64,000 nt of DNA from UBA7359 sp041689615. Its GTDB lineage: Bacteria; Pseudomonadota; Gammaproteobacteria; Eutrophobiales; Eutrophobiaceae. Positions 1-8,780 of this stretch are shown here, in pieces. The translations under genes and the position numbers were made by a program. Location: positions 1 through 64,000 of the forward strand of contig JBDNFW010000039.1 in the NCBI GenBank assembly GCA_041689615.1, read 5' to 3'. The first letter of the stretch is position 1, and each line of letters begins with the position of its first letter. Below the pieces are notes generated by a model. That model was not told where the DNA came from. It made no database searches and worked only from the letters and a program-made list of their open reading frames with translations.

Positions 1-103
1 TAGTTGCGAGGGTTCCTTTGCTCATTGGAAACAGAAAGTAAAAATACATCGTGGCTTACGTCATAAAAGAAGAAATAAAATGATCAATTATTTACTTAAT
101 AAG

Positions 104-1314
104 TCATGAAAAAACCATCACATTTTGTCTATTATCCCAAAATTTTTCAATCTGCCTTCTCATAAAAGGTAATTTAGAAACGATCTTTAAAGGCAATGGT
201 GGACTGAACGGTTTATCTGATTTAAGAGCACTACTAACAATGCGCTTTTGCGCAAACATCTGAATAAACTTAACTGCAGGCTCACGTCGATTTTGTACAT
301 TAGCTAAATCAATTGTACTCAAGCGATCTTCCTTAATTGCATCAGTAAGAAGATTCGCCGCAGCAACCGCATCCTGAATCGCATAATTAATTCCGACACC
401 ACCCACAGGCGACATAATATGTGCCGCATCACCAATTAATAACAAACCATCCTGATACCATTTCTCAACACGACCCGTTACTACAGACAATATTGCACAC
501 TGCTTCCAGTCACTCACTTCAGAAATAGTGCTCGTTAGCTCTGGCGCCAATCCTACAACTTCTTTTTAAAAATGCTCAATACCTTCATTTCTTATTTCTT
601 TATAAGAACCTTTCATGATGATGTAACCACACTGAATATAATCACCGCGATTCACTAATACCACCATCGTTCCCGAACCAACACGAATATCGACAGACTC
701 TTTTAACTCTGCATCTTTCAGAATAGAAACTCGAAACCATAATACATCCATCGGCGGTGCTGTCTTACCCAACTTCATATTTGCCAAACGCCGGGCAGTA
801 GAACCACGTCCATCAGCACCAATAGTTAAGACGCTTTCAAGATCATGCTCACTATCATCTTGTTTATATCTAACACCAGTCACCTTTCCATCAACCTGAA
901 TTAGCTCTTTAACTCTAGCACCCATAAGAATCTTAAAGTGTGGCAAAGCCTCCGCCTTACTAACCATATAATTCAAAAACTTTTCCTGCGGAATAACACC
1001 TACGAATGGAAACTTGCTATCCATTCCAGAAAAATCTGCAATCTCAAGCGAATGCTCAGATGATTTAAAATTCAATTGACCGACCTTACTATGACACAAG
1101 GCGACAACTTCCTCCGCTAAACCAAGTTGATCTAAAACTTCTAAAGAAGAAGCATGAAACGTATCCCACGAAACTCCCGATCAAAATCCTTCTCACCTTC
1201 AAGCAAAACAACAGAGACACCACGAAGAGCAAAAAGATAAGCCGCAATAACACCTGCAGGACCAGCACCGATAATACAAACTTGAGTTTTACTTGGTAGT
1301 TCGGGTACAGACAT
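104..1314 (-). pseudogene. Broken class A FAD-dependent monooxygenase (PF01494-like)
   Basis: Reading leftward from an ATG at 1314, the translation has the FAD-binding Rossmann motif IIGAGPAG near the N-terminus, a DG motif (GADGRGSTARRL), and the ribose-binding GD motif (IGDAAHIMSP followed by GVGINYAIQDA). These identify an aromatic or UbiH-like flavoprotein hydroxylase of about 400 residues. Two lesions break it: a one-base loss in the C-run at 1165-1167, which shifts FDREFRG away from DTFHASSLEVLDQLG, and an in-frame TAA at 566-568 between IEHF and KEVVGLAPE. The remaining frame is intact to TGA at 104. Substrate is unknown. The homopolymer indel could be a sequencing error; the stop codon is harder to explain that way. 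Confidence 0.8.
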
Positions 1315-1389
1315 TATTCTTTCCCCCTTATTAGAATTTTATTGAATTATAGTTTATTGATTCTTTTAAACTACTATTTCGTCTGATGA

Positions 1390-1429
1390 CGAGTCACTTT
1401 TCTTTGCCCACGCAAAGAAAAGTGACTCG
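1390..1429. repeat. Perfect 18-bp inverted repeat (interspersed hairpin)
   Basis: Arms CGAGTCACTTTTCTTTGC (1390-1407) and its exact reverse complement (1412-1429) enclose the four-base loop CCAC. It lies between the start of the broken monooxygenase and the end of ubiB, both read leftward, so it is downstream of ubiB. No T-run flanks either side, so it is not a canonical Rho-independent terminator. The GTCACTTTTCTTTG core resembles interspersed hairpins I know from other proteobacterial intergenic regions, which favours a mobile REP-like repeat that may also act on mRNA ends. Confidence 0.75.
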
Positions 1430-1474
1430 CTATCAAGCGAAACAAGAAGTGGAGGAAAAATTAGATTTAAACGA

Positions 1475-3136
1475 CTACTTCTCTTGCCAGGAAATATACA
1501 ACATCATAACTCCCGCAAAACCCAATAACCATGAGACGATTGGTACGGATAGAAAAATACCATGCGTTGTATTATCTAATGCATAAATAATCGATGCGGA
1601 TAAAAGAAAACCTGACCCAACAACAGCAAGTACGGTTTTTTTATTATAGGATTTCATTTCCTGACGTAATTCGTGAATCTCTTTTGATTTGTTTTCCATT
1701 TCGATCTTGCCTTCATGCAATTGATCTAGCACATCAATTAGTTTATTGGGCAAATCTGGTAGTCGATCAATTAATTTCGGAATGTTAAATTTCGCGCCTT
1801 TTAATAAGCCACGCACACCAATACGTTCATCCATCCAGCGTTCTAATTGTGGTCGCGCTGTTTTCCATAGATCCAGTTCTGGGTAAAGTTGTCGCCCAAT
1901 ACCTTCAATATTAATAATAGTTTTTTGCAACATAATCAGTTGCGGCATGATCTCAACATGAAAACTTCGTGCAATTTGAAATAAACGTTGTAGCAATTCA
2001 CCAAAAGATATCTCACGCATAGGACGATCAAGTAATGGTTCGCATACGGAACGAATCGCAGATTCCAATTCATCCATACGAGTTCCTCTTGGTACCCAGC
2101 CGGATTCAATATGCAAAGCTGCAACACGATGATAATCACGATTTAAGAATGCCATGAAATTATCAGCCAGATATCGTTGATCAAATTCAGTTAACGAACA
2201 CATGATGCCGAAATCGATTACTTTAACTGTTGCAGGGTTGTCACCTTTGCCGGCGCCAACAAAAATATTGCCGGGATGCATATCTGCATGAAAAAAGTTA
2301 TCGCGAAAAACCTGAGTAAAAAAGACTTCTACTCCGAATTCAGCCAGCCATTTTAGATCAACGCCAGCCTCTTTTAGTTTATTATTATCACGAACAGATA
2401 TTCCAGTAACGCGTTCCATTGCCAATACATTCCGACGTGTTAACTTCCAGTTAATCTCAGGCACATAATAACGTTCTTCACCCTCAAAGTTTCGTCGCAA
2501 CTGTGAAGCATTAGCCGCTTCTCTTTGCAAATCGAGTTCATTAAGCAAAGTCTTTTCAAATTCTTTTACTACACCGGTGAAACGTAATTCTTTTCCTTGT
2601 GGATAATATTTTTCTGCTTTTTCGGCAAGCAATTGTAATAAGCCCAAATCTTTACGAATTAATATCTCAACACCGGGACGCAGCACTTTAATAATAAAAT
2701 CCCGTCCATCTTTAAGCGTGACACGATGAACCTGCGCGACTGAAGCAGAAGCTAATGGCGTTTCATCAAATTCCAAAAACACTTCATCTAACTCGCACTC
2801 GTATGCGTCTTCAATTATTTTTCGCGCAACTTTTCCGGGGAAAGGAAAAACATCGTCTTGCAATTTGGCAAATTCATTAACGATATCTTCGGGAACAATA
2901 TCTCGACGAGTTGAAAGTATTTGACCTAACTTGACATAAATTGGACCTAGCTCTTCCAGCATTAAACGCAATCTATGTGCTCTTGGTCCTTTTCTTCTTT
3001 GACCGAACCAATTCCATGGCATGAGATGAAAGATAATACGAAAAGGCTTGAACAAAGGTGTAGAGAAAAGATACTCATCAAGACCATATTTGATGAAGGC
3101 TCTTTGAATTGCTAATAAGCGAAGAAATTGTTCCAT
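1475..3136 (-). CDS. ubiB: Ubiquinone biosynthesis protein UbiB (ABC1/ADCK kinase-like)
   Basis: Atypical protein kinase-like membrane protein needed for ubiquinone synthesis; it is thought to help the Ubi complex extract or handle lipophilic intermediates rather than phosphorylate proteins. The 553-residue length fits the family. Visible motifs are the KxGQ signature (KLGQILSTRRD, about residues 69-79), ASVAQVH of the modified glycine-rich loop, the catalytic-loop equivalent HADMHPGNIFV, and the metal-binding DFGIM. Two C-terminal hydrophobic helices (VLAVVGSGFLLSASIIYAL and IVSWLLGFAGVMMLYIS) anchor it in the inner membrane. It follows ubiJ by 3 bp in the order ubiE-ubiJ-ubiB, the arrangement seen in many Gammaproteobacteria. 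Confidence 0.97.
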   Translation of the reverse strand: MEQFLRLLAIQRAFIKYGLDEYLFSTPLFKPFRIIFHLMPWNWFGQRRKGPRAHRLRLMLEELGPIYVKLGQILSTRRDIVPEDIVNEFAKLQDDVFPFPGKVARKIIEDAYECELDEVFLEFDETPLASASVAQVHRVTLKDGRDFIIKVLRPGVEILIRKDLGLLQLLAEKAEKYYPQGKELRFTGVVKEFEKTLLNELDLQREAANASQLRRNFEGEERYYVPEINWKLTRRNVLAMERVTGISVRDNNKLKEAGVDLKWLAEFGVEVFFTQVFRDNFFHADMHPGNIFVGAGKGDNPATVKVIDFGIMCSLTEFDQRYLADNFMAFLNRDYHRVAALHIESGWVPRGTRMDELESAIRSVCEPLLDRPMREISFGELLQRLFQIARSFHVEIMPQLIMLQKTIINIEGIGRQLYPELDLWKTARPQLERWMDERIGVRGLLKGAKFNIPKLIDRLPDLPNKLIDVLDQLHEGKIEMENKSKEIHELRQEMKSYNKKTVLAVVGSGFLLSASIIYALDNTTHGIFLSVPIVSWLLGFAGVMMLYISWQEK

Positions 3137-3139
3137 CGT

Positions 3140-3772
3140 TTAATGTCCTTTTATCCGCTTTTCCAGTTTATTAACGCGTTGTTCAAAACGGTCAACATCT
3201 TCTTTTAGCACATCAACCTCTTTACTAAATTCTTCAACTAACAAATCATCCGGCAACATATTAATTTCAAAGCGCAGATATTCACTGATATCCATTGCTA
3301 ATGTTTTACTCGTATTTAGTGTGAAACGACGAACCCCGCGAACAAACTTTCCGATTTGATAAGCCATGGTATCACCAACCCATTTAGAAAGTGGCTCTTC
3401 CAAATCAATTTCTATATTTTGCATTATGTCCTGAAAACGTTGTGCAAGACTTATATCACCTATGATTTGCATATCCGTAGGAAGACCGCCACTTTTTTGT
3501 TTTGACGATGCCATCATCATAATGAAATTAGTTGGCGTTCCTTTTATTAACACATTCGGTTTATCTTCATAAGTAGTACAAATCGCTAAACCATTCGCAG
3601 AGGGGAATAAAAACACCGTCAAATTTGTATTTATAAATTCAAATGCAATGACTTTATCTTCGAGTGTGCCAAGTGAACATAAAGTTTCCTCATCCATACT
3701 TAATGCTTTACTGATTAATCTTTCAATCTGACTAATCCATTCTGGTGTTTTACTTTCGACAACGACACTCAT
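3140..3772 (-). CDS. ubiJ: Ubiquinone biosynthesis accessory factor UbiJ (SCP2 domain)
   Basis: Lipid-binding accessory protein of the soluble Ubi complex, holding the octaprenyl-phenol intermediates for the Ubi hydroxylases and methylases. The first ~110 residues form the SCP2 sterol-carrier fold, ending in the SLAQRFQDIMQNIEIDLEEP region, and the C-terminus is a predicted coiled coil (EEFSKEVDVLKEDVDRFEQR). Length 210 is typical. The ATG overlaps the ubiE stop in an ATGA, implying translational coupling, and ubiB follows after 3 bp. Sequence conservation in this family is low; context between ubiE and ubiB makes the assignment firm. Confidence 0.93.
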   Translation of the reverse strand: MSVVVESKTPEWISQIERLISKALSMDEETLCSLGTLEDKVIAFEFINTNLTVFLFPSANGLAICTTYEDKPNVLIKGTPTNFIMMMASSKQKSGGLPTDMQIIGDISLAQRFQDIMQNIEIDLEEPLSKWVGDTMAYQIGKFVRGVRRFTLNTSKTLAMDISEYLRFEINMLPDDLLVEEFSKEVDVLKEDVDRFEQRVNKLEKRIKGH

Positions 3773-4518
3773 ATTTTATAACCTCGATGAATAGCTACGA
3801 TGCCACCGGAAAGATTATGGTGTTGTACTTTTTCAAATCCTGCATCTTCCATCATGCTTGATAATGTTTTTTGATCCGGATGCATACGAATCGATTCAAC
3901 CAGATACTGATAACTAGCTTCGTCGTTGGCAACCGCTTTACCAAACATTGGAATTAATTTAAATGAATATTCATCATAGATTTTATCCAATACTGGAATA
4001 ACGATTTTTGAAAATTCAAGAATGACCAACTGCGAACCGTATTTAAGTTTGCTATACATGGATCGCAAGGCGGCATTTTTATCTGTCACATTACGAAGAC
4101 CAAAAGCAATGGTCATACAATCAAAACTATTATCATAAAATGGTAAAGCTTCGGCATTGCCCTGAACATAATCAATGCCTTTAATAATGCCTTTATCAAT
4201 AAATCGATTTCGACCTTCCTTTAACATCTCAGCATTAATGTCGCATAAGGTAACATGGCCGTCATCACTCAATTGATTATGAATGAGTTTGGCAATATCT
4301 CCCGTGCCACCAGCTAAATCAAGTACATGAAAGTTTTTTCTAATAGCGCAGAGATGCACAGCCTGGCGTTTCCAAAGACGATGTACACCAAATGACATGA
4401 TGTCATTCATCAAATCATATTCAGATGCAACTGAACTAAAGACATCCGCTACCCGGCGTGCTTTCTCCTCGGTAGCAACTTGTTCATAACCAAAATGGGT
4501 TGTTGATTGATTAGCCAT
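3769..4518 (-). CDS. ubiE: Ubiquinone/menaquinone C-methyltransferase UbiE
   Basis: SAM-dependent C-methyltransferase converting demethoxy-quinol precursors in ubiquinone synthesis (and demethylmenaquinol where present). The sequence shows the UbiE signature regions: VFSSVASEYDLMNDIMSFG near the N-terminus, the SAM loop VLDLAGGTGDIAK, and FDCMTIAFGLRNVTDK. I place the start at the ATG at 4518 (MANQSTTHFGYEQV), giving 249 residues as in homologues; an upstream start at 4533 would add only MYVES. The start overlaps the end of the DUF971 gene by 8 bp, and the stop overlaps the ubiJ start by 4 bp, so the three are co-translated. Confidence 0.97.
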   Translation of the reverse strand: MANQSTTHFGYEQVATEEKARRVADVFSSVASEYDLMNDIMSFGVHRLWKRQAVHLCAIRKNFHVLDLAGGTGDIAKLIHNQLSDDGHVTLCDINAEMLKEGRNRFIDKGIIKGIDYVQGNAEALPFYDNSFDCMTIAFGLRNVTDKNAALRSMYSKLKYGSQLVILEFSKIVIPVLDKIYDEYSFKLIPMFGKAVANDEASYQYLVESIRMHPDQKTLSSMMEDAGFEKVQHHNLSGGIVAIHRGYKI

Positions 4519-4882
4519 CGACTCGACGTACATGCCCTGCCTGTTTTAAAGCATCAAGATAAGCCATCCAATTATTATCGTGGTTAATTCCCAGTTCGTA
4601 TAAATAACCCCATGAATATATACCAGTGGCATGCTTATCATCAAAAATTAAACGAACGGCATAATTTCCAACTGGCTCGATTTCATTAATATTCACATTT
4701 TCCTTGCCGAGTTGTAATACTTCCTGTCCCGGCCCATGTCCTCTCACATCAGCGGAAGGTGAATGCACTCGCAAATATTCGCAAGACAATTCAAATTTCT
4801 CGCCATCATCAAATTCAATCTCAAGAATGCGAGATTTCTGATGTAAATTAATAGCGACTGGATTTGGTTTATTTTCTGACAT
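4511..4882 (-). CDS. DUF971 protein (gamma-butyrobetaine hydroxylase-like N-terminal domain)
   Basis: A 123-residue protein made entirely of the DUF971 domain, with the conserved SRILEIEFDDGEKFELSCEYLRVHSPSADVRGH core split here as SRILEIEF, YLRVHSPSADVRGHGPGQ and the terminal YLYELG. The same fold forms the N-terminal domain of gamma-butyrobetaine hydroxylases; stand-alone copies are implicated in iron-sulfur or metal handling, but no function is shown here. The start is taken at 4882 (MSENKPNP), because the upstream extension to 4951 has no family match. The gene sits between hslU and ubiE, a very common gammaproteobacterial placement, and overlaps ubiE by 8 bp. Confidence 0.85.
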   Translation of the reverse strand: MSENKPNPVAINLHQKSRILEIEFDDGEKFELSCEYLRVHSPSADVRGHGPGQEVLQLGKENVNINEIEPVGNYAVRLIFDDKHATGIYSWGYLYELGINHDNNWMAYLDALKQAGHVRRVDG

Positions 4883-4935
4883 GATTATTAAATAGTTTTT
4901 AGCGTATTCTACGCTTCGTCTTACAAAAATTATAG

Positions 4936-5072
4936 GACGAAACGCCCACATGGATGTGAGCGGTACGACTCCAGGGATGGAGGAGGTAGAGTTGCGCCTG
5001 GAGCATCAACCGAGAGTCGCGTCGGGACGCCTACATGGACGTAGGTGGTAGAGTAATGTAGGAGCAATTACC
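4936..5072. repeat. Interspersed triple-hairpin intergenic repeat
   Basis: Three short hairpins follow one another: CACATGGATGTG (4947-4958), CTCCAGGGATGGAG (4969-4982) and CCTACATGGACGTAGG (5030-5045), joined by GGTAGAG-containing linkers and ended by GTAGGAGCAATTACCG. Hairpins built around GGATG or ATGGA loops with GTAGAGCAACGCAGGAGC-like linkers are a familiar type of gammaproteobacterial interspersed repeat. It lies downstream of hslU and upstream of the DUF971-ubiE operon. Only one copy is visible in this window. Confidence 0.6.
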
Positions 5073-5136
5073 GAACGAAGACCGAAAATAGTCAAACCAA
5101 CCCCAATATCGAATAAGATAATTTATTGTAATCTAA

Positions 5137-6471
5137 CTAAAGAATGTAGCGACTTAAGTCTTCATCCTCTACCAACTCATTAAGATGGTCATTAACATAA
5201 GTTTCATCAATAGAAACTGACTCGCCTTTCTTTTCCGAAGCTTCATATGACAGTGTTTCCAGTAATCGTTCCATCACCGTATGCAGACGGCGTGCACCGA
5301 TATTTTCGGTATTGTCGTTCACCTGAAAAGCTATTTCTGCAATTCGTCGAATGCCATCATCAGTAAAACTAATTTTTACACCTTCCGTTTCCAGTAATAA
5401 GGTGTATTGCTCGGTCAATGAGGCGTCGGGTTCCGTCAAAATACGCACAAAGTCATCAGCAACCAAAGCATTTAATTCGACCCTGATAGGTAAACGACCT
5501 TGTAATTCTGGAATCAGATCGGAAGGCTTGGCTAGATGAAACGCACCAGAAGCGATAAATAAAATGTGATCTGTTTTGATCATGCCATATTTAGTTGAGA
5601 CGGTACTGCCTTCTACCAAGGGTAACAAATCACGTTGCACACCTTCACGAGATACATCGGGGCCACTCGTTTCAGAACGACGTGTGACTTTATCAAGCTC
5701 ATCAAGAAAGACGATACCGTGCTGTTCTACATGTTCAATTGCACGTGCTTTAAGATCATCTTCATTCACCAGTTTCACTGCTTCTTCTTCGGCAAGTAAT
5801 TTAAGTGCATCTTTAACGAATAATTTACGTGTTTGTTTTTTGCTACTTCCCATGTTTTGAAACATGCCTTGCAACTGGCTGGTCATTTCTTCCATGCCCG
5901 GCGGTGCCATGATCTCAACACCAATACTTGGCGCATTTAATTCCGTTTCAACTTCCTTATCGTCAAACTTTCCTTCAAGGATCATTTGTCTGAATTTTTC
6001 TCGTGTCGAATTGATACTCGACTTATCATCATGATCATCTTCACCCATCATACGTGCGGGCGGCAACAAAATATCAAGCACTCTTTCCATCGCTGCTTTG
6101 TCTGCCTGCTCACGTACTTTTTCCGTTTCAACTTCACGTGTTTGTTTAATAGCAATATCAGCAAGATCACGAATAATGGATTCAACATCACGACCGACAT
6201 AGCCGACTTCGGTAAATTTGGTTGCTTCAATTTTTATAAACGGTGCTTGTGCAAGTTTGGCCAAACGACGAGCAATCTCGGTCTTACCAACACCAGTCGG
6301 ACCAATCATTAAAATATTTTTTGGCGTTATTTCATTTCGGATCGATTCATCAACTTGTGCACGACGCCAACGATTGCGCAATGCAATGGCGACCGATCGT
6401 TTTGCTGCATCCTGACCAATGATATGTTTATTAAGTTCGGCGACGATGGCCTGAGGAGTTAAATCTGTCAT
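5137..6471 (-). CDS. hslU: ATP-dependent protease ATPase subunit HslU
   Basis: AAA+ unfoldase of the HslUV (ClpYQ) protease, which unfolds substrates and feeds them to HslV in the cytoplasm. Walker A GPTGVGKT lies at residues 57-64, Walker B is IVFLDELDK near residue 255, and the sensor/ring region includes IPELQGRLPIRVEL. The GYVGRD pore loop (YVGRDVESIIRDLADIA) is present, and the C-terminus ends in DLSRYIL, the tail that docks into HslV and activates it. The 444-residue length matches the family. It follows hslV by 31 bp in the usual hslV-hslU order. Confidence 0.98.
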   Translation of the reverse strand: MTDLTPQAIVAELNKHIIGQDAAKRSVAIALRNRWRRAQVDESIRNEITPKNILMIGPTGVGKTEIARRLAKLAQAPFIKIEATKFTEVGYVGRDVESIIRDLADIAIKQTREVETEKVREQADKAAMERVLDILLPPARMMGEDDHDDKSSINSTREKFRQMILEGKFDDKEVETELNAPSIGVEIMAPPGMEEMTSQLQGMFQNMGSSKKQTRKLFVKDALKLLAEEEAVKLVNEDDLKARAIEHVEQHGIVFLDELDKVTRRSETSGPDVSREGVQRDLLPLVEGSTVSTKYGMIKTDHILFIASGAFHLAKPSDLIPELQGRLPIRVELNALVADDFVRILTEPDASLTEQYTLLLETEGVKISFTDDGIRRIAEIAFQVNDNTENIGARRLHTVMERLLETLSYEASEKKGESVSIDETYVNDHLNELVEDEDLSRYIL

Positions 6472-6502
6472 GATCTTCCGTTAATTATTTATTATAAAAT
6501 TT

Positions 6503-7036
6503 TTAGAGTTCTTCTATGGTCAAATTGTCGTTTGTGTAGATACAAATATCGGCAGCAATACCCAAACCTTTCTCGACAATTTCGCGTGCACTCAGATCAG
6601 TGTTTTCCATTAAGGCTCGTGCGGCGGATTTTGCAAAATCGCCACCTGAACCAATCGCCATAATATGATTTTCAGGTTCAATCACATCACCATTACCGGA
6701 GATGATTAATGACGTTGTTTTATCTGCAACACATAGCAATGCTTCAAGTTTGCGTAACATTCGATCGGTACGCCAATCTTTTGCCAACTCAACTGCTGAA
6801 CGCATCAGATTGCCCTGATGTTTTTGCAGTTTGGCTTCAAATCGTTCGAATAAAGTAAATGCATCTGCTGTGCCACCGGCAAAACCAGCAATGATTTTTT
6901 CATCAAACAAACGTCGCACCTTACGTGCATTGCCTTTCATGACTGTATTACCCAGTGAAACCTGACCGTCACCACCGATAACAACGTGACCATCACGTCG
7001 TACAGATAAAATAGTTGTGCCTCTATATTGTTCCAA
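6503..7036 (-). CDS. hslV: ATP-dependent protease peptidase subunit HslV
   Basis: Threonine peptidase of the HslUV complex. The mature N-terminal nucleophile is Thr7 in MEQYRG-TTILSVRR; the six-residue propeptide occurs in many non-enteric homologues, whereas E. coli has only Met. The GDGQVSLGNTVMKGNARKVR block and the GSGGDFAKSAARAL region are characteristic. The start is a TTG at 7036, supported by a strong AGGAG ribosome-binding site nine bases upstream and by the conserved propeptide. A sigma-32-like promoter lies about 80 bp upstream, consistent with heat-shock control known for hslVU. Confidence 0.97.
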   Translation of the reverse strand: MEQYRGTTILSVRRDGHVVIGGDGQVSLGNTVMKGNARKVRRLFDEKIIAGFAGGTADAFTLFERFEAKLQKHQGNLMRSAVELAKDWRTDRMLRKLEALLCVADKTTSLIISGNGDVIEPENHIMAIGSGGDFAKSAARALMENTDLSAREIVEKGLGIAADICIYTNDNLTIEEL

Positions 7037-7117
7037 TGTTTCTCTCTCCTTTTCGAAGGAAGCGAATTGTACCTGACCCTTACGATAGACTTAAGTAAAA
7101 CAGGCTAGAATTCTCTT

Positions 7118-7145
7118 ATATTTGGACGTTTTACCAAATCTCAAG
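7118..7145 (-). promoter_or_regulatory. Putative sigma-32 (heat-shock) promoter of hslVU
   Basis: On the minus strand CTTGAGA is followed after 13 bases by CCAAATAT, close to the sigma-32 consensus CTTGAAA ... CCCCATNT. It lies in the xerC-hslV gap, 80-110 bp upstream of the hslV start. HslVU is a known sigma-32 regulon member in E. coli, which raises the prior; the -10 matches five of seven defined positions. Confidence 0.5.
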
Positions 7146-7166
7146 TGATATAAACCAATGGTAAAA

Positions 7167-8066
7167 CTAATCTGCTTTCTTACGATGTGCTCTAGGGTGG
7201 CTTTTGTCGTAAACCTGCGCCAAATGCTGGAAATCCAGATGTGTATAGACCTGCGTTGTACTGATATCGGCATGTCCGAGTAATTCCTGTACAGCACGCA
7301 GATCACTACTTGATTCCAGAAGATGGCTAGCGAAAGAATGTCGCAACATGTGAGGATGTACGTGATTTGGCAAACCTTGCTTAATCGCCCATTGTTTTAA
7401 CCGGTTTTGTACCGATCTTGGGCTAATCCGTTTTCCCCGACTACTGATGAATAACGCTTGTTCAGACTCATTCACCATCGTTGTTCGATCTTTCAACCAA
7501 CGTTTAATCGCTTTTATCGCATGTTGACCAACAGGAACACTGCGTGTTTTATTACCTTTACCTGTAACCGTTACAATGCGATCGTCAAAATCTATATTGT
7601 TTAAATTTAAACTGATGAGTTCTGCCAAACGTAAGCCTGAGGAATAAATTAACTCCAACATGGCTTTATCTCTAATTGCCAAAGTATCCTGTTCCTTAAT
7701 TTCAACTAACTGAGCGGTTTGATCAGCATCTAATACTTTTGGAAGTTTACGGGGCGACTTCGGCGCGATGATACCTTCCGCCGGATTGTTTTTAACTCTT
7801 GCTTCTTTTAAAAGATAACGATAAAAAGATCGTATTGCAGATAAGTTTCGTTGTAATGAACGCCCACCTATTCCTTGCCGATGACGTTCTGCGACAAAAC
7901 CTCTTATTTGTCGACCATCAAGATCTGACCATTTAGCAATGTCATGTTTATCACAATAATTTTGTATGTGATCAAGATCACGTTGATAAGCATTGCGGGT
8001 ATGTTCGGAAAGATGATGTAGCGCCTTTATGTAAGACTCTAGCAACAACGTCTCTGAAGACTGCAT
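7167..8066 (-). CDS. xerC: Tyrosine recombinase XerC
   Basis: Site-specific recombinase that, with XerD, resolves chromosome dimers at dif. All six catalytic residues are visible: Arg146 (SSGLRLAEL), Lys170 (GKGNK), His239 and Arg242 (HPHMLRHS), His265 (LGHADIS) and Tyr274 (TQVYTH). The first ~90 residues form the SAM-like core-binding domain. At 299 residues it has the normal XerC length. It lies 6 bp after the DUF484 gene in the conserved dapF-DUF484-xerC order, which distinguishes it from xerD. Confidence 0.97.
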   Translation of the reverse strand: MQSSETLLLESYIKALHHLSEHTRNAYQRDLDHIQNYCDKHDIAKWSDLDGRQIRGFVAERHRQGIGGRSLQRNLSAIRSFYRYLLKEARVKNNPAEGIIAPKSPRKLPKVLDADQTAQLVEIKEQDTLAIRDKAMLELIYSSGLRLAELISLNLNNIDFDDRIVTVTGKGNKTRSVPVGQHAIKAIKRWLKDRTTMVNESEQALFISSRGKRISPRSVQNRLKQWAIKQGLPNHVHPHMLRHSFASHLLESSSDLRAVQELLGHADISTTQVYTHLDFQHLAQVYDKSHPRAHRKKAD

Positions 8067-8072
8067 ATATCT

Positions 8073-8780
8073 TTAGCTTTGTTCGACCCAGGGTTTCAAA
8101 ATAAAACTTAATACTTCACCCAGATTAGCCAGCAATTCAACACCCATGCCAGCCTGAAAACGTTCAGCATCAAAACTACCGATAGATAATATTCCGCCCC
8201 AGCCATCACCATGCAAAGGCACCATCACTGATGACGCTATTTGATCACCATCGTCACCAAACAAAAATACTTGCTGCTGGCGTTTCATACGGCCACTTAA
8301 AGGCAGTCGCTTTTCGATAATACTTTTAAATAAAGATTGCTCGGTTACTTCTCTACCGGCAAATTCATCTGTCGCAAAACTATCAACGAAGGAAGGATTT
8401 GCAAATAAGCGAACAACAACACGATCAGCATGAAAGTTTTTCTTCAAATTATCATACAGTGTATTAAAGATATCTTTTGGATCGTCGGCATCCATCAACG
8501 TTAAGGCTAATTGATGCATACGACGAGCAAGCTCTTCGTTTTGTCGCGCTATTTCTATGAGTTCATGTAGTCGTTTTCTTGATTGCTCGTTTTGTTCGCG
8601 TAAGACGGAAACTTGTCTTTCAACTAAGGATACGGCGCTACCTCGACTATGCGGAATATTTAATTCAGCAAGAATATCAGCGTGTTTATTAAAAAAATCC
8701 AGATTATCCTTTAGATATTCGGCAACCATGCTTTCCGTGGTATTGGTTGATTCCAGGTTTTCTTCTTCCTGTACACTCAT
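8073..8780 (-). CDS. DUF484 family protein (GAF-like)
   Basis: A 235-residue cytoplasmic protein of the DUF484 family. The N-terminus has the helical MVAEYLKDNLDFFNKHADIL segment and a predicted coiled coil (SLVERQVSVLREQNEQSRKR); the C-terminal half (KKNFHADRVVVRLF to GGILSIGSFDAERF) is a GAF-like domain. Its function is not established, but it is almost always between dapF and xerC. The start overlaps the dapF stop in an ATGA, suggesting translational coupling. Confidence 0.92.
   Translation of the reverse strand: MSVQEEENLESTNTTESMVAEYLKDNLDFFNKHADILAELNIPHSRGSAVSLVERQVSVLREQNEQSRKRLHELIEIARQNEELARRMHQLALTLMDADDPKDIFNTLYDNLKKNFHADRVVVRLFANPSFVDSFATDEFAGREVTEQSLFKSIIEKRLPLSGRMKRQQQVFLFGDDGDQIASSVMVPLHGDGWGGILSIGSFDAERFQAGMGVELLANLGEVLSFILKPWVEQS

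Noticed and set aside
1386..1586. Plus-strand open frame of 66 residues starting inside the 18-bp hairpin
   Set aside because: It starts in the hairpin repeat and runs opposite the 3' end of ubiB; composition is explained by those two features.
5986..6312. Plus-strand open frame of 108 residues over hslU
   Set aside because: Antisense to the intact HslU catalytic domain, with no ribosome-binding site or family match.
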